Of a DNA stretch of 64,000 nt, positions 17,772 to 28,013 are shown piece after piece. A program made the position numbers and the translations under genes. Source of the stretch: Streptacidiphilus sp. 4-A2 (GTDB lineage Bacteria; Actinomycetota; Actinomycetes; Streptomycetales; Streptomycetaceae); contig JAAFYY010000001.1 of the NCBI GenBank assembly GCA_014284505.1, positions 4,216,001-4,280,000 of the forward strand, read 5' to 3'. The notes beneath the pieces are model-generated. The model did no database searches and was not told where the DNA came from. It worked only from the letters and a program-made list of their open reading frames with translations. Numbering within the stretch: position 1 is the stretch's first letter; each line of letters opens with the position of its first letter.

Positions 17772-19065
17772 CTAGCGCTCAACTCCCCAGTGGCCACGGA
17801 CCAGCGGCATTCCTGACTTGCCGCCGGGGCCGGGCCGCACCGCGAGCACCTGGTTGACGCCGATCGCGTTCTGCTCGAACGCCAGGGCGGAGGCGGCCAT
17901 GTAGAGCCGCCACACCCGGGCCCGGCCCGGCGAGACCAGCTTGACCGCCTCCGACCAGTTCCGCTCCAGGTTGGCCACCCAGGCGCGCAGGGTCAGCGCG
18001 TAGTGCTCGCGGATGGACTCCAGCGCGCACCTCGAAGCCGCCTGCTCCAGCACCGAGACGGTGCTGCCGACCGGCGCGAGCTCGCCGTCCGGGAAGACAT
18101 ACCGGTCGATGAACTCGTCGATCCGGTAGGCGGATTCGTCCTCGTGCGGACGGCGGGCGATCTGGTGGTTTAGCAGTCGGCCGCCGGGCGCAGCAGCGGA
18201 AAGCTGGTCCGCATAAGCCCCGGTAGGCCACCGAGCCGACATGCTCGCCATCCCGATCGAGGAGATCGCGTCATAGGGGCCGTCCGGGATCTGCCGGTAG
18301 TCCTGGACCCTGATCTCGATCCGGTCGCTCAGCCCGGCGTCCACGATCCGCTTGCGGCCAGCTCCGCCTGCTCGACGGAGATGGTGACGCCGACCGCGTG
18401 CACCCCGTAGTGCTCGGCCGCGTGCATCACCATCGAGCCCCAGCCGCCAGCCCACATCCAGCAGCCGCTGCCCGGGCCGCAGCCCCAGCTTCCGGCAGAC
18501 CAGGTCGAGCTTGTCGAACTGCGCCTGCTCCAGGGTGCTTTCGGGCTCGGCCCAGTAACCGCAGGAGTAGACGAAGGACGGGCCGAGCACCTTGGCGTAG
18601 AAGTCGTTGCCCACGTCGTAGTGGTGGCTGATCGCCTGCCGGTCGCTGCGCAGCGTGTGCTTGCGGCCGCGGGAGCCGGGGGACTCCTCCGGCGGGGGCG
18701 GCGGCGGCAGGCCGGGACCGGCGAGCGCCAGCGCCCGGCCGATCAGGCGGGGCAGGCGCGGGTCACCCAGGCTGATCACCCGCTCCTCGGCTATCTTCTC
18801 GCGCCGCCAGACGACCGGGGCCATCCGGTTGAGTGCCTCGTAGAGGTCGCCCTCGACATCGATGTCACCGGCGACCCAGGCCCTGGCCAGGCCCAGCTCA
18901 CCGGGCTTCCACAGCAGTCGGTGCAGCGCCCGGCGGTTGCGGATCACCAGGACGGGGGTGTCCAGGGGCCCGCCTCGCTGCCGTCCCAGGCGCGTACCCG
19001 CAACGGCAGCGAGGCTCCCAGCACCTCGTTCACCAGAGCGGCGAGCCGACCAGCCGCATGAGCCA
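17772..19065 (-). CDS. cfa: Cyclopropane-fatty-acyl-phospholipid synthase family protein (several frameshifts)
   Basis: About 430 residues. Start ATG 19065 (GGAGG upstream) gives MAHAAGRLAALVNEVLG. The family segments ISHHYDVGNDFYAKVLGPSF, YSCGYWAEPESTLEQAQ and the C-terminal helix GRARVWRLYMAASALAFEQN are clear; these enzymes methylate or cyclopropanate lipid acyl chains using SAM at the membrane. SAM motif I (expected D-V-G-C-G-W-G) is garbled between about 18445 and 18357, and another garbled patch lies at 18195-18240, each by compensating shifts; one more shift lies near 18962. The stop at 17772 is in the frame of the C-terminus. Probably a functional gene with sequence errors. Confidence 0.85.
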
Positions 19066-19493
19066 TTGGTACCAACCTCCGATTCATCACGAGCCTCAGA
19101 GCTGCAATACATCAGCGTCAGATGGTGCGTTACCTGAGTCGAGACGTTCCCGAGCCCTGTGGGTATTCCCTTCCCCGTTGGCACATGTCAGGTCTCCGCC
19201 CCTGGCACCCTACACACAAGTTGCGGTATACATCTAGTTGCCATCCGGCCCGATCGGCGACCGGAAAGCGTCCGGCGCCGGCCGCGGATTCGGCAGTCGC
19301 GCAAGCAGCCCCAGCCACCGCGACCGGCCCCGGAACGCCCATGGGCCGACAGCACGGCCGGATACGGCCCGACGGCAAGCGACTACAGAACGTGTGCGAT
19401 CGGCTTTCGGGCACGCACCACCCCATCCGCCTGCCCCGGCCCGCACGACCCATGCCGACCCCCCCACCGGCAACGGCGCGCGCGGCAACGCAA
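19066..19493. other. Gene-free stretch, promoter side of the cyclopropane synthase gene
   Basis: No coding signal. It should contain the minus-strand promoter of the synthase gene; an AT-richer patch (GCGGTATACATCTAG) lies near 19220-19240. Nothing else recognised. Confidence 0.45.
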
Positions 19494-19536
19494 TGAGGCC
19501 GGTCAACCCGACATACTGTCGGGTTGACCGGCCTCA
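19494..19536 (-). terminator. Terminator of tRNA-Leu, perfect 20-bp stem
   Basis: Arms at 19494-19513 and 19517-19536 are exact reverse complements (stem base TGAGGCCGG...CCGGCCTCA) with only TAC between. It lies 20 bases downstream of the 3' end of the minus-strand tRNA and is the strongest hairpin in the window. Confidence 0.8.
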
Positions 19537-19555
19537 AAGGGTCGATCGACCAATG

Positions 19556-19638
19556 TGCGCGAGGGGGGACTTGAACCCCCACGCCCCGAAGGGCACTAGC
19601 ACCTCAAGCTAGCGCGTCTGCCATTCCGCCACCCGCGC
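19556..19638 (-). tRNA. tRNA-Leu (anticodon GAG)
   Basis: Class II tRNA of 83 bases on the minus strand. Acceptor arms GCGCGGG and CTCGCGC pair with one G-U; D arm contains TGGCGGAATGGCAGACGCG; anticodon stem CTAGC/GCTAG closes the loop TTGAGGT, giving anticodon GAG; a long variable arm (GTGCCCTTCGGGGC) and T arm GGGGGTTCAAGTCCCCC follow. The discriminator is A, as expected for leucine. CCA is not encoded. It reads CUC and CUU codons. Confidence 0.95.
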
Positions 19639-19957
19639 ATCGGGTGTGTCAGTTCGACGCTGCCGTCTCGCTGACAGGGAAAAGAATACCAAGGAAACAG
19701 AGTGCTCCTGACCGCGCCCGCCCCGGCCCGGAGCGGCGGCTCCGGCGGCGCGAGCATTCGCCATCCGAGGTGGCCGCCGAGTCCGGCCGAAAGCTGCGCA
19801 GAATCGGTCACAACCGGCCAACTCAGCTCAAGAAGCAGGCACTTTGCGTATCCGCCCGGATGCACAGCGTAGGTACGGGTCTGATGGCAGATGAGCCGAC
19901 CGCGACGGAATCCGAGGACCGTCCGGGCTCGTACGCACAGAGGATGGCGGCATCAGA
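19639..19957. other. Gene-free stretch between tRNA-Leu and a divergent ATPase gene
   Basis: Must contain the tRNA promoter on the minus strand and the promoter of the ATPase gene. Frames crossing it have no ribosome binding site or recognisable product. Confidence 0.45.
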
Positions 19958-20636
19958 ATGCACGTCCGAGGAGAGGCACCGCCCGACCCGGAACCGGCGC
20001 CGGTCACCGCCGGCGGTTCGGCCCCGGCGTCCGGGCCGCCCGTGGTGGAGGGCGTGTGGCGGTTCGCCGCGCCCGCCGTGGATGTTTCCGTGCCGCAGGC
20101 CCGGCACGCCGTACGCGACCTGCTGACCGCCCAGGGCCTGACCGGGCGCGCCATGCCGAACTGGTCGGGCCTGCTGCTGATCGTCTCCGAGCTGGTCACC
20201 AACGCGGTACGGCACGCGGCGCTGCTGTCGCCGCAGATCGTGGTGGAGGTGGTGATCGGCGCGGGCTGGGTGCGGCTGGCGGTGGAGGACAGCCACCCCT
20301 ACCGTCCGCAGCCGCTGGAGAACGACTTCGCCCGTACCGGCGGGCGCGGGCTGCTGCTGGTACGGGCGATCACGCTGGAGGCGGGCGGTGTGTGCGACGT
20401 CGAGCGGACACCGGACGGCGGCAAGACGGTGTGGTCGTCGCTGCCGCTGCCGCCCGCCGGCGGGGGGCGGCACGGTCCCGCCGCCGCCCCGCCCCCGCCT
20501 GGCCAGCGACCCGCCCGGCAGCTGACCGGGTCGCGGACGGCACCGGCGTCTGCACCGGCGTCTGCACCGGCCTCGGTACCGGCGTCCGCACCAGCCACCG
20601 CAGAGGCCACCGCACCGGCCTCTCCGTGCCGGCCGG
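19958..20636 (+). CDS. RsbW-like ATP-binding protein (HATPase_c, anti-sigma kinase family); 3' end uncertain
   Basis: The Bergerat ATP-binding fold is clear: LLIVSELVTNAVRHAALLSP (N box), LAVEDSHPYRPQP (G1 region) and GGRGLLLVRAITLEAGG (G2 box), then the final strand DVERTPDGGKTVWSSL. Such proteins are soluble serine kinases or decoys that control anti-sigma/sigma partners in Streptomyces. Start ATG 19958. After the domain, a Pro/Ala/Ser repeat tail begins and the frame stays open to 21007, running antisense into the next gene. I place the end before that gene; a lost base probably hides the real stop (a TGA in another frame lies at 20523). Confidence 0.75.
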
Positions 20637-21758
20637 TCAGACCACCGCGCGCCACCAGTGGTCCAGCTTCGGCGGCGGGCCACCTCGATCCGCTCCCCGG
20701 CGCGGAACCGCGATCTGCACGCCCCGCGCGTCCGCGTCGGCGCACAACCGCTCGACCGGCTCCGACCAGTCGTGCAGCCCCAGCACGAACGTGCCCCAGT
20801 GCACCGGCACCAGCAGCCCGCCGGAGACGTCGAGGTGGGTGCTCACGCCCTCCTCCGGGGTCATGTGGATGTCCTGCCAGTGATCGCTGTACGCGCCGAT
20901 CTGGACCAGGGTCAGATCGAACGGCCCGAGGGCGGCGCCGGTCTCGGCGAAGCCGTCGAAGTAGCCGGAGTCGCCGCTGTAGAACACCCGGTGCTCCGCG
21001 CCGATGACCGCCCAGGCGCTCCACAGCGTGCCGTTGTTGGCGAGGCCCCGGCCGGAGAAGTGGTGGGCCGGGGAGCAGATCAGGCGCAGCCCGCCGATCC
21101 GTACCTGCTCCTCCCAGTCCAGTTCGTCGATCCGGGCCAGATCCACGCCCCAGCGCTCCAGGTGCGCGCCCACACCCAGCGGCACCACGAACCGGGCATC
21201 CGGCTGGCGTGGCCAGCGCCTGCACGCTGTGCATGTCCAGGTGGTCGTAGTGGTCGTGGGAGATCAGCACCGCGTCGATCGCGGGCAGCTCCTCGATGTC
21301 CAGCGGCGGCTGGCATCCGGCGCGGCCCGACCGACTGCGAAGGCGAGCAGCGCTCGCTCCACACCGGGTCGAGCAGCAGCCGTCGGCCCTCGATCTCCAG
21401 CAGCGCGGTCGAGTGCCCGAACCAGGTGACCGCCAGCCCCTGCTCCGCCGGGCCGTCGCCGAGCATCCGCGCACCACCGGGGATCGGCGCGACGGATGCC
21501 GCAGCTGCCTGCCCAGCATCAGCTCACCGGCAATGCTCCGGCCGTCGCCGGAAGGCTTCGGACGCTTGGCGGCGGGCGGGTTGTGGAACACCCCGTCCCG
21601 GTACTGGGGCGAGCTGCGCAGGCGTTCCCGCGCTCGCCACGGGTGGGGTTGCCGCCCAACGCCGCCGGAATCTCCCGCGCGGCCCAGGCCGCCGCGGCCC
21701 CCGCCGTGACCGCGCCCAGTGCAACCGCGATCGCGCCCGCTCGTGCCCGCCGCATCAT
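20637..21758 (-). CDS. MBL-fold metal-dependent hydrolase (UlaG/NAPE-PLD type; several frameshifts)
   Basis: About 373 residues. A hydrophobic N-terminus (ARAGAIAVALGAVTAGAAAA) could be an anchor or signal. Then LAVTWFGHSTALLEIEGRRL, VLISHDHYDHLDMHSVQALA (H-x-H-x-D-H metal motif), LICSPAHHFSGRGLANNGTL (metal His) and FYSGDSGYFDGF give the beta-lactamase-fold hydrolase of the lipid/lactone-cleaving branch, with LVPVHWGTF near the end. Substrate unknown. Segments lie in three frames, with shifts near 21590, 21480, 21320 and 21195; order and spacing are normal, so errors are likely. Start ATG 21758 assumed. Confidence 0.8.
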
Positions 21759-21870
21759 CCCTAACCTCTCAGTCGGTGGTCCGCACCACTCAACGGTCCT
21801 GCACCTGCGACCGTTCCCCCGCCGCGGCAGGCGCCTGGGCCGGCCCGTGCCGGGGAGCGCCCGCGCCCGC

Positions 21871-23293
21871 TCAGCCGACCGAGCTCAGGAAGTCGTCCAG
21901 CACCGCGGCCCCGAACCGCAGCGCCTCGGCCGGCACCCGCTCGTCCACACCGTGGAAGAGCCCCTGGAAGTCGTAGCCGGGCGGCAGCCGCAACGGCGAG
22001 AAGCCGTACCCGGCGATGCCGAGCCGGGAGAACTGCTTGGCGTCGGTCCCGCCCGACATGCAGAACGGCACCACCGCCGCGCCCGGGTCGTGCGCCAGCA
22101 GCGCGTCGCGCACGGCCGCGAACAGCGGGGTGTCGACCGGTGCGGTCAGCGCGGTCTCCCGGTGCAGGTAGGACCACTCCACGTCGGGGCCGGTGAGCTG
22201 GTCCATGGTGGCCTCGAACTCGGCGGACAGCTCGGGCAGGGTCCGCCCGTCGACCTCGCCGACAGCCAGCCCCGGGATCACATTGGTCTTGTACCCGGCC
22301 CGCAGCACCGTCGGATTGGCGCTGTTGCGGAACGGTCGCCAGCACCAGCGCGGCCGCCGCCGGGTCCAGCCGGCCAGGTAGCCGTCGGCGTCGAACGCCG
22401 GATCGTCGACCTCGGCCGGGGAGAGCGGCACCCCGGTGGCCGCGCCCAGCGCCAGCAGCGCGGCCCGCACCGTCGGGTGATCCGCACCGGCCAGCGGTGC
22501 CCGCCGATCCGGGTCATCGCCGCGGACAGCCTGGTCACCGCGTTGGCGGGGTTGGCTTGGAGCCGTGCCCGGCCGTGCCGCGGCGGTCAGCTCCATCCAG
22601 CCGGTGCCGCGCTCCCCCCCCACCGGGTAGAGCCGCTGCCCGGCCGCGGTGTGCACGGTGTAGCCGCCGGACTCGCCGACCGCCTCGGTGCAGCCCTCGA
22701 ACAGCCCGGCGTGGTTGCGCACCAGCCAGTCCGCGCCGGCCGCCGCGCTGTCCTCCTCGTCGGCGGTGAAGCAGAGCACCACGTCCCGGCGCGGCCCGCG
22801 CCCCTCCCGGCTCCAGGCCCGGACGACGGCGAGCATCATCGCGTCCATGCCCTTCATGTCGACGGCGCCGCGGCCCCAGACCACGCCGTCCCGGATCTCG
22901 CCGCTGAACGGCGGCACGCTCCAGTCCTCGGCCTGCGCCGGGACCACGTCGAGGTGGCCGTGGACCAGCAGCGCGGCAGGGCGGGCTCGCTGCCGCCGAT
23001 CCGCACCACCACATTGGCCCGGCCCGGCGCGACTCCAGCACCAGCGGCGACAGCCCGGCCTCGGCCAGCCGCTCGGCGGCGTACTCGGCGGCCGGGCGCT
23101 CCCGGCAGTCACCGCCGCCCCGGTTGCTGGTGTCGATCCGGATCAGCTCCGAGGTGAACCGGACCGCCTCCTCCCCACGCAGGTCGCCGGCTTCCGCGCC
23201 GACGCTGCCCTTGGCCGTCTCCCGGTCCGCCCTGCCCCGGTCTGCCCTGTCCCGGTCTGCCCTGTCCCGGTCCGCCAACTCCCGGTCTGCCAT
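21871..23293 (-). CDS. M20/M25/M40 family metallopeptidase or deacylase (several frameshifts)
   Basis: About 474 residues. LLVHGHLDVVPAQAEDWSVP and WGRGAVDMKGMDAMMLAVV give the first metal ligands, VVLCFTADEEDSAAAGADWL has the catalytic/metal Glu pair, and FQGLFHGVDERVPAEAL gives the last His. The family hydrolyses amide bonds in dipeptides, acetylornithine or N-succinyl compounds; this branch resembles generic dipeptidases. Shifts occur near 23020, 22985, 22560 and 22330. The N-terminus starts with a repeated A-D-R-D-R run encoded by a 15-bp tandem repeat, so start ATG 23293 is uncertain and the true start may be after the repeat. Confidence 0.82.
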
Positions 23294-23295
23294 CT
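23221..23295. repeat. Five tandem copies of a 15-bp unit
   Basis: Units CCCGGTCYGCC(C/A)NNT start at 23221, 23236, 23251, 23266 and 23281. On the minus strand they encode the N-terminal A-D-R-D-R repeat of the M20 protein. Confidence 0.85.
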
Positions 23296-23457
23296 CCCGG
23301 CCTCTCCTCACGCTCGGTTCCCGCACCTGGTCCCGCACCTGGTCCCGCCCGTTCCGGTGGCCGGCCCGCCCCGGCCCGGCCACCGCGCCCGATCATGCCG
23401 CACCCGGCGGCGGCCGCGCCTGACGACAGGACGGCTGCCGATAGGATCTGTGTCCTG

Positions 23458-25087
23458 ATGACTGCCACCCTTGTCGCCAAAGACCTCGCCGCCGGCACGG
23501 CGACCGTGCCCTGTTCTCCGACCTCGACCTGGTCGTCGCCCCCGGCGACGTGGTCGGTCTGGTCGGCGTCAACGGCGCGGGCAAGTCCACCCTGCTGCGG
23601 CTGCGGGGCCTGGACACGCCCGAAGCCGGCACGGTGCGGCTGAGCCCGCCCGGCGCCACCGTCGGGCACCTGCCGCAGGAGCCCGAACGGCGTCCCGGCG
23701 AGACCGTCCGCGCCTTCCTCGGCCGCCGGACCGGGGTGGCCGAGGCCCAGGCCACGCTGGACGCCGCCACCCAGGGCCTGGTGGACGGCGCCCCGGGCGC
23801 CGACGACGCCTACTCCACCGCGCTCGACCGCTGGCTGGACCTCGGCGGCGCGGACCTGGACGAACGTGCCGAGGAGGTCGCCGCCGACCTGGGCCTGACC
23901 GTGGGCCTGGACCTGCCGATGACCGCCCTGTCCGGCGGCCAGGCCGCCCGCGCCGGGCTGGCGTCGCTGCTGCTCAGCCGCTACGACGTGTTCCTGCTGG
24001 ACGAGCCGACCAACGACCTGGACCTGGACGGCCTGGAGCGGCTGGAGGCCTTCGTCACCGGGTTGCGCGCCGGCACGGTGCTGATCAGCCACGACCGCGA
24101 GTTCCTGACCCGTACGGTCACCCGGGTGCTGGAGCTGGACCTGGCGCAGCAGCAGGTCAACCACTACGGCGGCGGCTATGCCGCCTACCTCGCCGAACGC
24201 GAGACCGCGCGCCGCCACGCCCGCGCCGAGTACGAGGAGTATTCGGACACGGTCTCCGCACTGGAGTCCCGGGCGCGCACGCAGCGCTCGTGGATGGAGA
24301 AGGGCGTGAAGAACGCCCGGCGCAAGGCCCGGACAACGACAAGATCGGCAAGGCCTTCCGGACCGAGTCGACCGAGAAGCAGGCCGCCAAGGCCCGGCAG
24401 ACCCAGCGGCTGATCGAGCGCCTGGACGTGGTCGAGGAGCCGCGCAAGGAGTGGGAGCTGCGGATGGAGATCGCCGCCGCGCCGCGCTCCGGCGCGGTGG
24501 TGGCGACGCTCAGCGGCGCGCAGGTCCGGCTCGGCGACTTCGCCTTCGGCCCGGTGAACCTCCAGATCGACTGGGCGGACCGGGTCGCCATCAGCGCCAA
24601 CGGCTCCGGCAAGTCCACACTGCTGGCCGCGCTGCTCGGACGGCTGCCGCTGGACGGCGGGCGGTCCTCGCTCGGCCCCGGCGTGGTGATCGGCGAGGTC
24701 GACCAGGCCCGCGGGCTGTTCTTCGGCGACCAGCCGCTGATCGACGCCTTCGGCGCGGCCGTACCGGAACTGCCGCTGGCCGAAGTCCGCACGCTGCTGG
24801 CCAAGTTCGGCCTGCGGGCGGCGCATGTGCTGCGCCCCGCCGCGACCCTCTCGCCGGGCGAGCGCACCCGCGCCGCGCTGGCGCTGCTCCAGGGACGCGG
24901 GGTGAACCTGCTGGTGCTGGACGAGCCGACGAACCATCTGGACCTGGCCGCCATCGAGCAGTTGGAGTCCGCGCTGGCCTCGTACCAGGGCACGCTGCTG
25001 CTGGTCACCCACGACCGGCGGATGCTCGAAGCGGTGCAGACCACGCGTCGCATCACCGTCTCCGACGGCCAGGTCAGCGAGAGCTGA
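23458..25087 (+). CDS. ABC-F family ATPase (two frameshifts)
   Basis: About 543 residues with two ABC domains. First: GLVGVNGAGKSTLL (Walker A), TALSGGQAARAGLASLLLSR (signature), VFLLDEPTNDLDLDGLERLE (Walker B). Linker with ESRARTQRSWMEKGVKNARR. Second: ISANGSGKSTLL, ATLSPGERTRAALALLQGRG, LLVLDEPTNHLDLAAIEQLE. No membrane segments, so it is a ribosome-associated ABC-F protein, perhaps translation factor or antibiotic resistance type. The frame shifts near 23500 and at 24332 (GGG run short by one G). The second Walker A lacks its usual first Gly. A terminator follows at 25123. Confidence 0.9.
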
Positions 25088-25122
25088 CCTGACGTCGGAT
25101 CGGACGGTCCGTCACCTTGCTT

Positions 25123-25151
25123 ACCCCACTTGACAGTTGAACGAGTGGGGT
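25123..25151. terminator. Bidirectional terminator
   Basis: Stem ACCCCACT (25123-25130) / AGTGGGGT (25144-25151) between converging genes; the right arm touches the stop codon of the minus-strand regulator. Confidence 0.65.
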
Positions 25152-25912
25152 CAACGAGCGCTGGAGGGAACGTACTTGTACCCGACCCGGCGGACGGTGA
25201 CGATGCCGTCGCGGTAGCGGCCCAGCTTGCGCCGCAGCCGGGCGACATGGACGTCCACCGTGCGGCCGTCACCGACGTGACCGTAGCCCCACACCGCGGA
25301 GACCAGGCGGTCGCGGGTGTGCACCCGGTGCGGGTGCGCGGTCAGATGGGCGAGCAGCTCGAACTCCAGGTAGGTCAGTTCCAGTTGCTCGCCGTCGACC
25401 CGGGCGGTGCGCAGCTCCAGATCCAGCGTGATCCCCGCCGCCCCGGCGGCCGCGGCCGCCGGGGACTGCTCGGCCTTGGGCTGCCCCGGCAGCTCGGCCT
25501 TCGGCAGTTCGGTCTTCAGCTGTCCGGTCTTCGGCTGCTCGGCCGGGAAGTTCGGCCTTCAGCTGCTCGGGCCTGCGCTGCTCGACGGCCACCGGCTCCG
25601 GGCGCCGGACCGGCACCGCGGTGACGTCCAGCTCGGTGCCGACCGGGACCAGCACCAGGTAGCCGACCATGGTCGCGTCCGGCACGGCGTCGGGCAGCCG
25701 GTAGATGCCCGCCGCGGCCGGCGAGGCCAGCGACAGCGGCACGGCCAGCGAGTCCAGCGACGACGCAGCGGCGAGGGCACCACCCGCAGCCGGGCGCGGC
25801 CTGCCCCCGGCGACGGGATCGAGCAGGGCGACCGGATCAAGTTCGGCGATGGGTCGAGCACGATGGGGTCGAGCACGGGGTTGAGCAGGGCGCTGAGGGA
25901 GGTGTTCGGCAT
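25151..25912 (-). CDS. Winged-helix (OmpR/PhoB-type DNA-binding domain) regulator (two frameshifts)
   Basis: About 253 residues. The C-terminal winged helix is complete: LTYLEFELLAHLTAHPHRVH, RDRLVSAVWGYGHVGDGRTV, DVHVARLRRKLGRYRDGIVT, RRVGYKYVP. The N-terminal half is not a receiver domain: it is Ala/Pro rich with a beta segment (VPDATMVGYLVLVPVGTELD) and a Lys/Glu/Gln tail with PKTGQLKTELPKAELPG repeats. No Asp phosphorylation site or partner kinase is seen, so this is an atypical orphan regulator. Shifts near 25835 and 25550. Start ATG 25912 chosen by position; it is divergent from the MFS gene and may control it. Confidence 0.8.
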
Positions 25913-26299
25913 GGCAGGGCTCGCTTTCGCACGAGAAGAGGACGCTGGAGGTCGTCTGCGCGCGAGCGGTCGTCCGGGCAGGAGCCAGGAAGGGCCAGTG
26001 GGGGCCCGAAAGGTGCCTAGGGACGAGGTCGCGCGCCGGTCGAGCGACAACACATCTCGTCGAAGTGGAACCCCTGGCGCGACGGCCAGAACGGTTCGAG
26101 GTCGAGTCGCCTCGCCTTCCCGTTCGGGGTTCCGTCCACTGCCAGCAGGTCCATGGGTCCATTGAAGCAGATCCCATCCGCACAAGGACAGCCAGCAGGT
26201 CATGACGTACGGCTTCCGTTCTTATCTGACGGACTGTTAGATACTTCCCTGCGGATGACCGCCCTGGGCCCTCCGCACCCCCACCCGAGGAGCCGCTCC
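25913..26299. other. Divergent promoter region between regulator and MFS gene
   Basis: No gene recognised. An AT-richer patch at 26215-26250 (TCTGACGGACTGTTAGATAC) is a plausible promoter or operator for the transporter. Confidence 0.45.
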
Positions 26300-27935
26300 G
26301 TGTCCTCCGCCCAGGCCGCAGAACCGCCGCCGTCCACCCCAGCCCCCGCCGAAACCCACACCGCCCGCCTCGAAGGCGCCTCCCGCCTGCGGATCTTCGC
26401 CGTCATCCTGGTCGTCGTGCTCTTCGCCGAAATAGCATCGTTGCAGTACACGATGGTCGCCTCGGCGGCCCGGGACATCTCCCCCTCCTTCCCAGGGGTC
26501 GGCGCCGACATCAGCTGGATGGTGATCATCTTCGGCCTGGTCGGCGGGGCGACCACCCCGCTCTTCGGCAAGATGTCCGATCTGTGGGGCAAGCGGCTGA
26601 TGATGCTGATCGCCGGAGCCTCCTTCACCGTCGGGACCCTGATCTGCGCGCTCACCTCCTCCTGGGCCTTCTTCCTGGTCGGCCGCGCGCTGGAGGCGGT
26701 CGCCATCACCGCGCCGACGGTGGCGTACGGCCTGTTCCGCGACATCCTGCCGCGCCGCTACATCCCCGCCTCGATCGGCGTGATCGCCACCGGCCTCGGC
26801 ATGTCCGCGCTGTTCGCGCCGCTGCTCGGCGGCTGGCTGCTGGACCACTACTCCTGGCGCTCGCTGTTCTGGTTCATGCTGATCTTCGTCCTGGTGATGC
26901 TCCCGCTGCTGGTGCTGGTGGTCCCCGAATCGCCGCTCCGCAGCGACCAGCGGCTGGACGTCGCCGGGGCGCTGCTGCTGGCGGTAGGCGTCGGCCTGGT
27001 GCTGCTCTACCTGTCGAACGGCGCCTCGTGGGGCTGGGGACGGCCCACCGCCTGGGGCTGGCTGGTCGGCGGCCTGCTGCTGCTGGTCGCCTTCGTGCTG
27101 GTCGAACGGCGCACCAGCCAGCCGATCATGGATCTGGAGCTGCTGTTCTCCCCAAGGTGCTGATGGTGCTGGCCGCCGCGCTGTTCGCCAGCATGGTGAT
27201 CGGCATCCAGGGCTACTCCATCCCCTACATGCTGCAAACGCCGACCCGCGCCCAGCTCACCCACAGCGTGCTGGCGGAGGTCATCTCCGGCTCCGGGGGC
27301 CGGGTCACCAGCGCCATGGCGCCGATCCTGCACATCGGCTTCAACACGCCGCTGGCCCTCGGTCTGGGCGCCAGCCTGCTCGGCTACGGATGGCACTCGG
27401 CGGTGTTCTCCGGCGGCACCGGGATGCTCTCCGGCGGCGGGGGCGGCGAGTGGTCCCGCAAGGTCGGGCCCGGCTGCCGCTGATCGGCGCGATGGCGACC
27501 TTCACCCTCTCCACCGTGCTGTACGCCTACTTCTCCCACTCGGCCTGGCAGTACGCCCTGTTCGCGGTGATCTTCGGGGTCGGCTTCGGCGCCTTCTACG
27601 CCTCCGCGCCGAACCTGATCGTCGAGGCGGTGCCCGCGCGCCAGCAGGGCATCAGCGCCGGGATGCTGGGCGTGGTCAACAGCCTGGCCACCTCCGTCGG
27701 CACGGCGGTGCTCACCGCCTGCCTGGCCGCGAACACGCTGAAGTTCAAGGTCAGCGTGCCCGGCGTGTCCGCCAAGGTGACCGGCGGCTGGTACACCGTG
27801 CCCAACCTCTACACCGACGCCGGTTACCGCAACGGCCTGCTGGTCGCCGCCGGGGCCGGAGTCCTCGGCCTGCTGATCGCGCTGGCCATGCGGCACGGCC
27901 GCGCCCCGGCCACCGGCGGCGAGGCCAGCGGCTGA
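26300..27935 (+). CDS. MFS transporter, drug:H+ antiporter type (two frameshifts)
   Basis: About 545 residues with some 14 hydrophobic helices. RDISPSFPGVGADISWMVII and LFGKMSDLWGKRLMMLIAG (motif A, G-x-x-x-D-x-x-G-x-x-x) are typical of the DHA2 branch; GLVGGATTPL and GFGAFYASAPNLIVEAVPAR lie in the second half. Likely role: proton-driven efflux of small molecules at the cytoplasmic membrane. GTG 26300 is preferred to ATG 26255 because CGAGGAG precedes it by 7 bases. Frames shift near 27157 and 27470. The long periplasmic insertion near 27700 (SVPGVSAKVTGGWYTVPNLY) is common in this branch. Confidence 0.87.
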
Positions 27936-28013
27936 CCCGCCCGGCACCGGGCGGGCCGGCATCGGCGAGAATGGACCGGACCGATGCCACCGACACCCCG
28001 CGAGCAGGGACAG

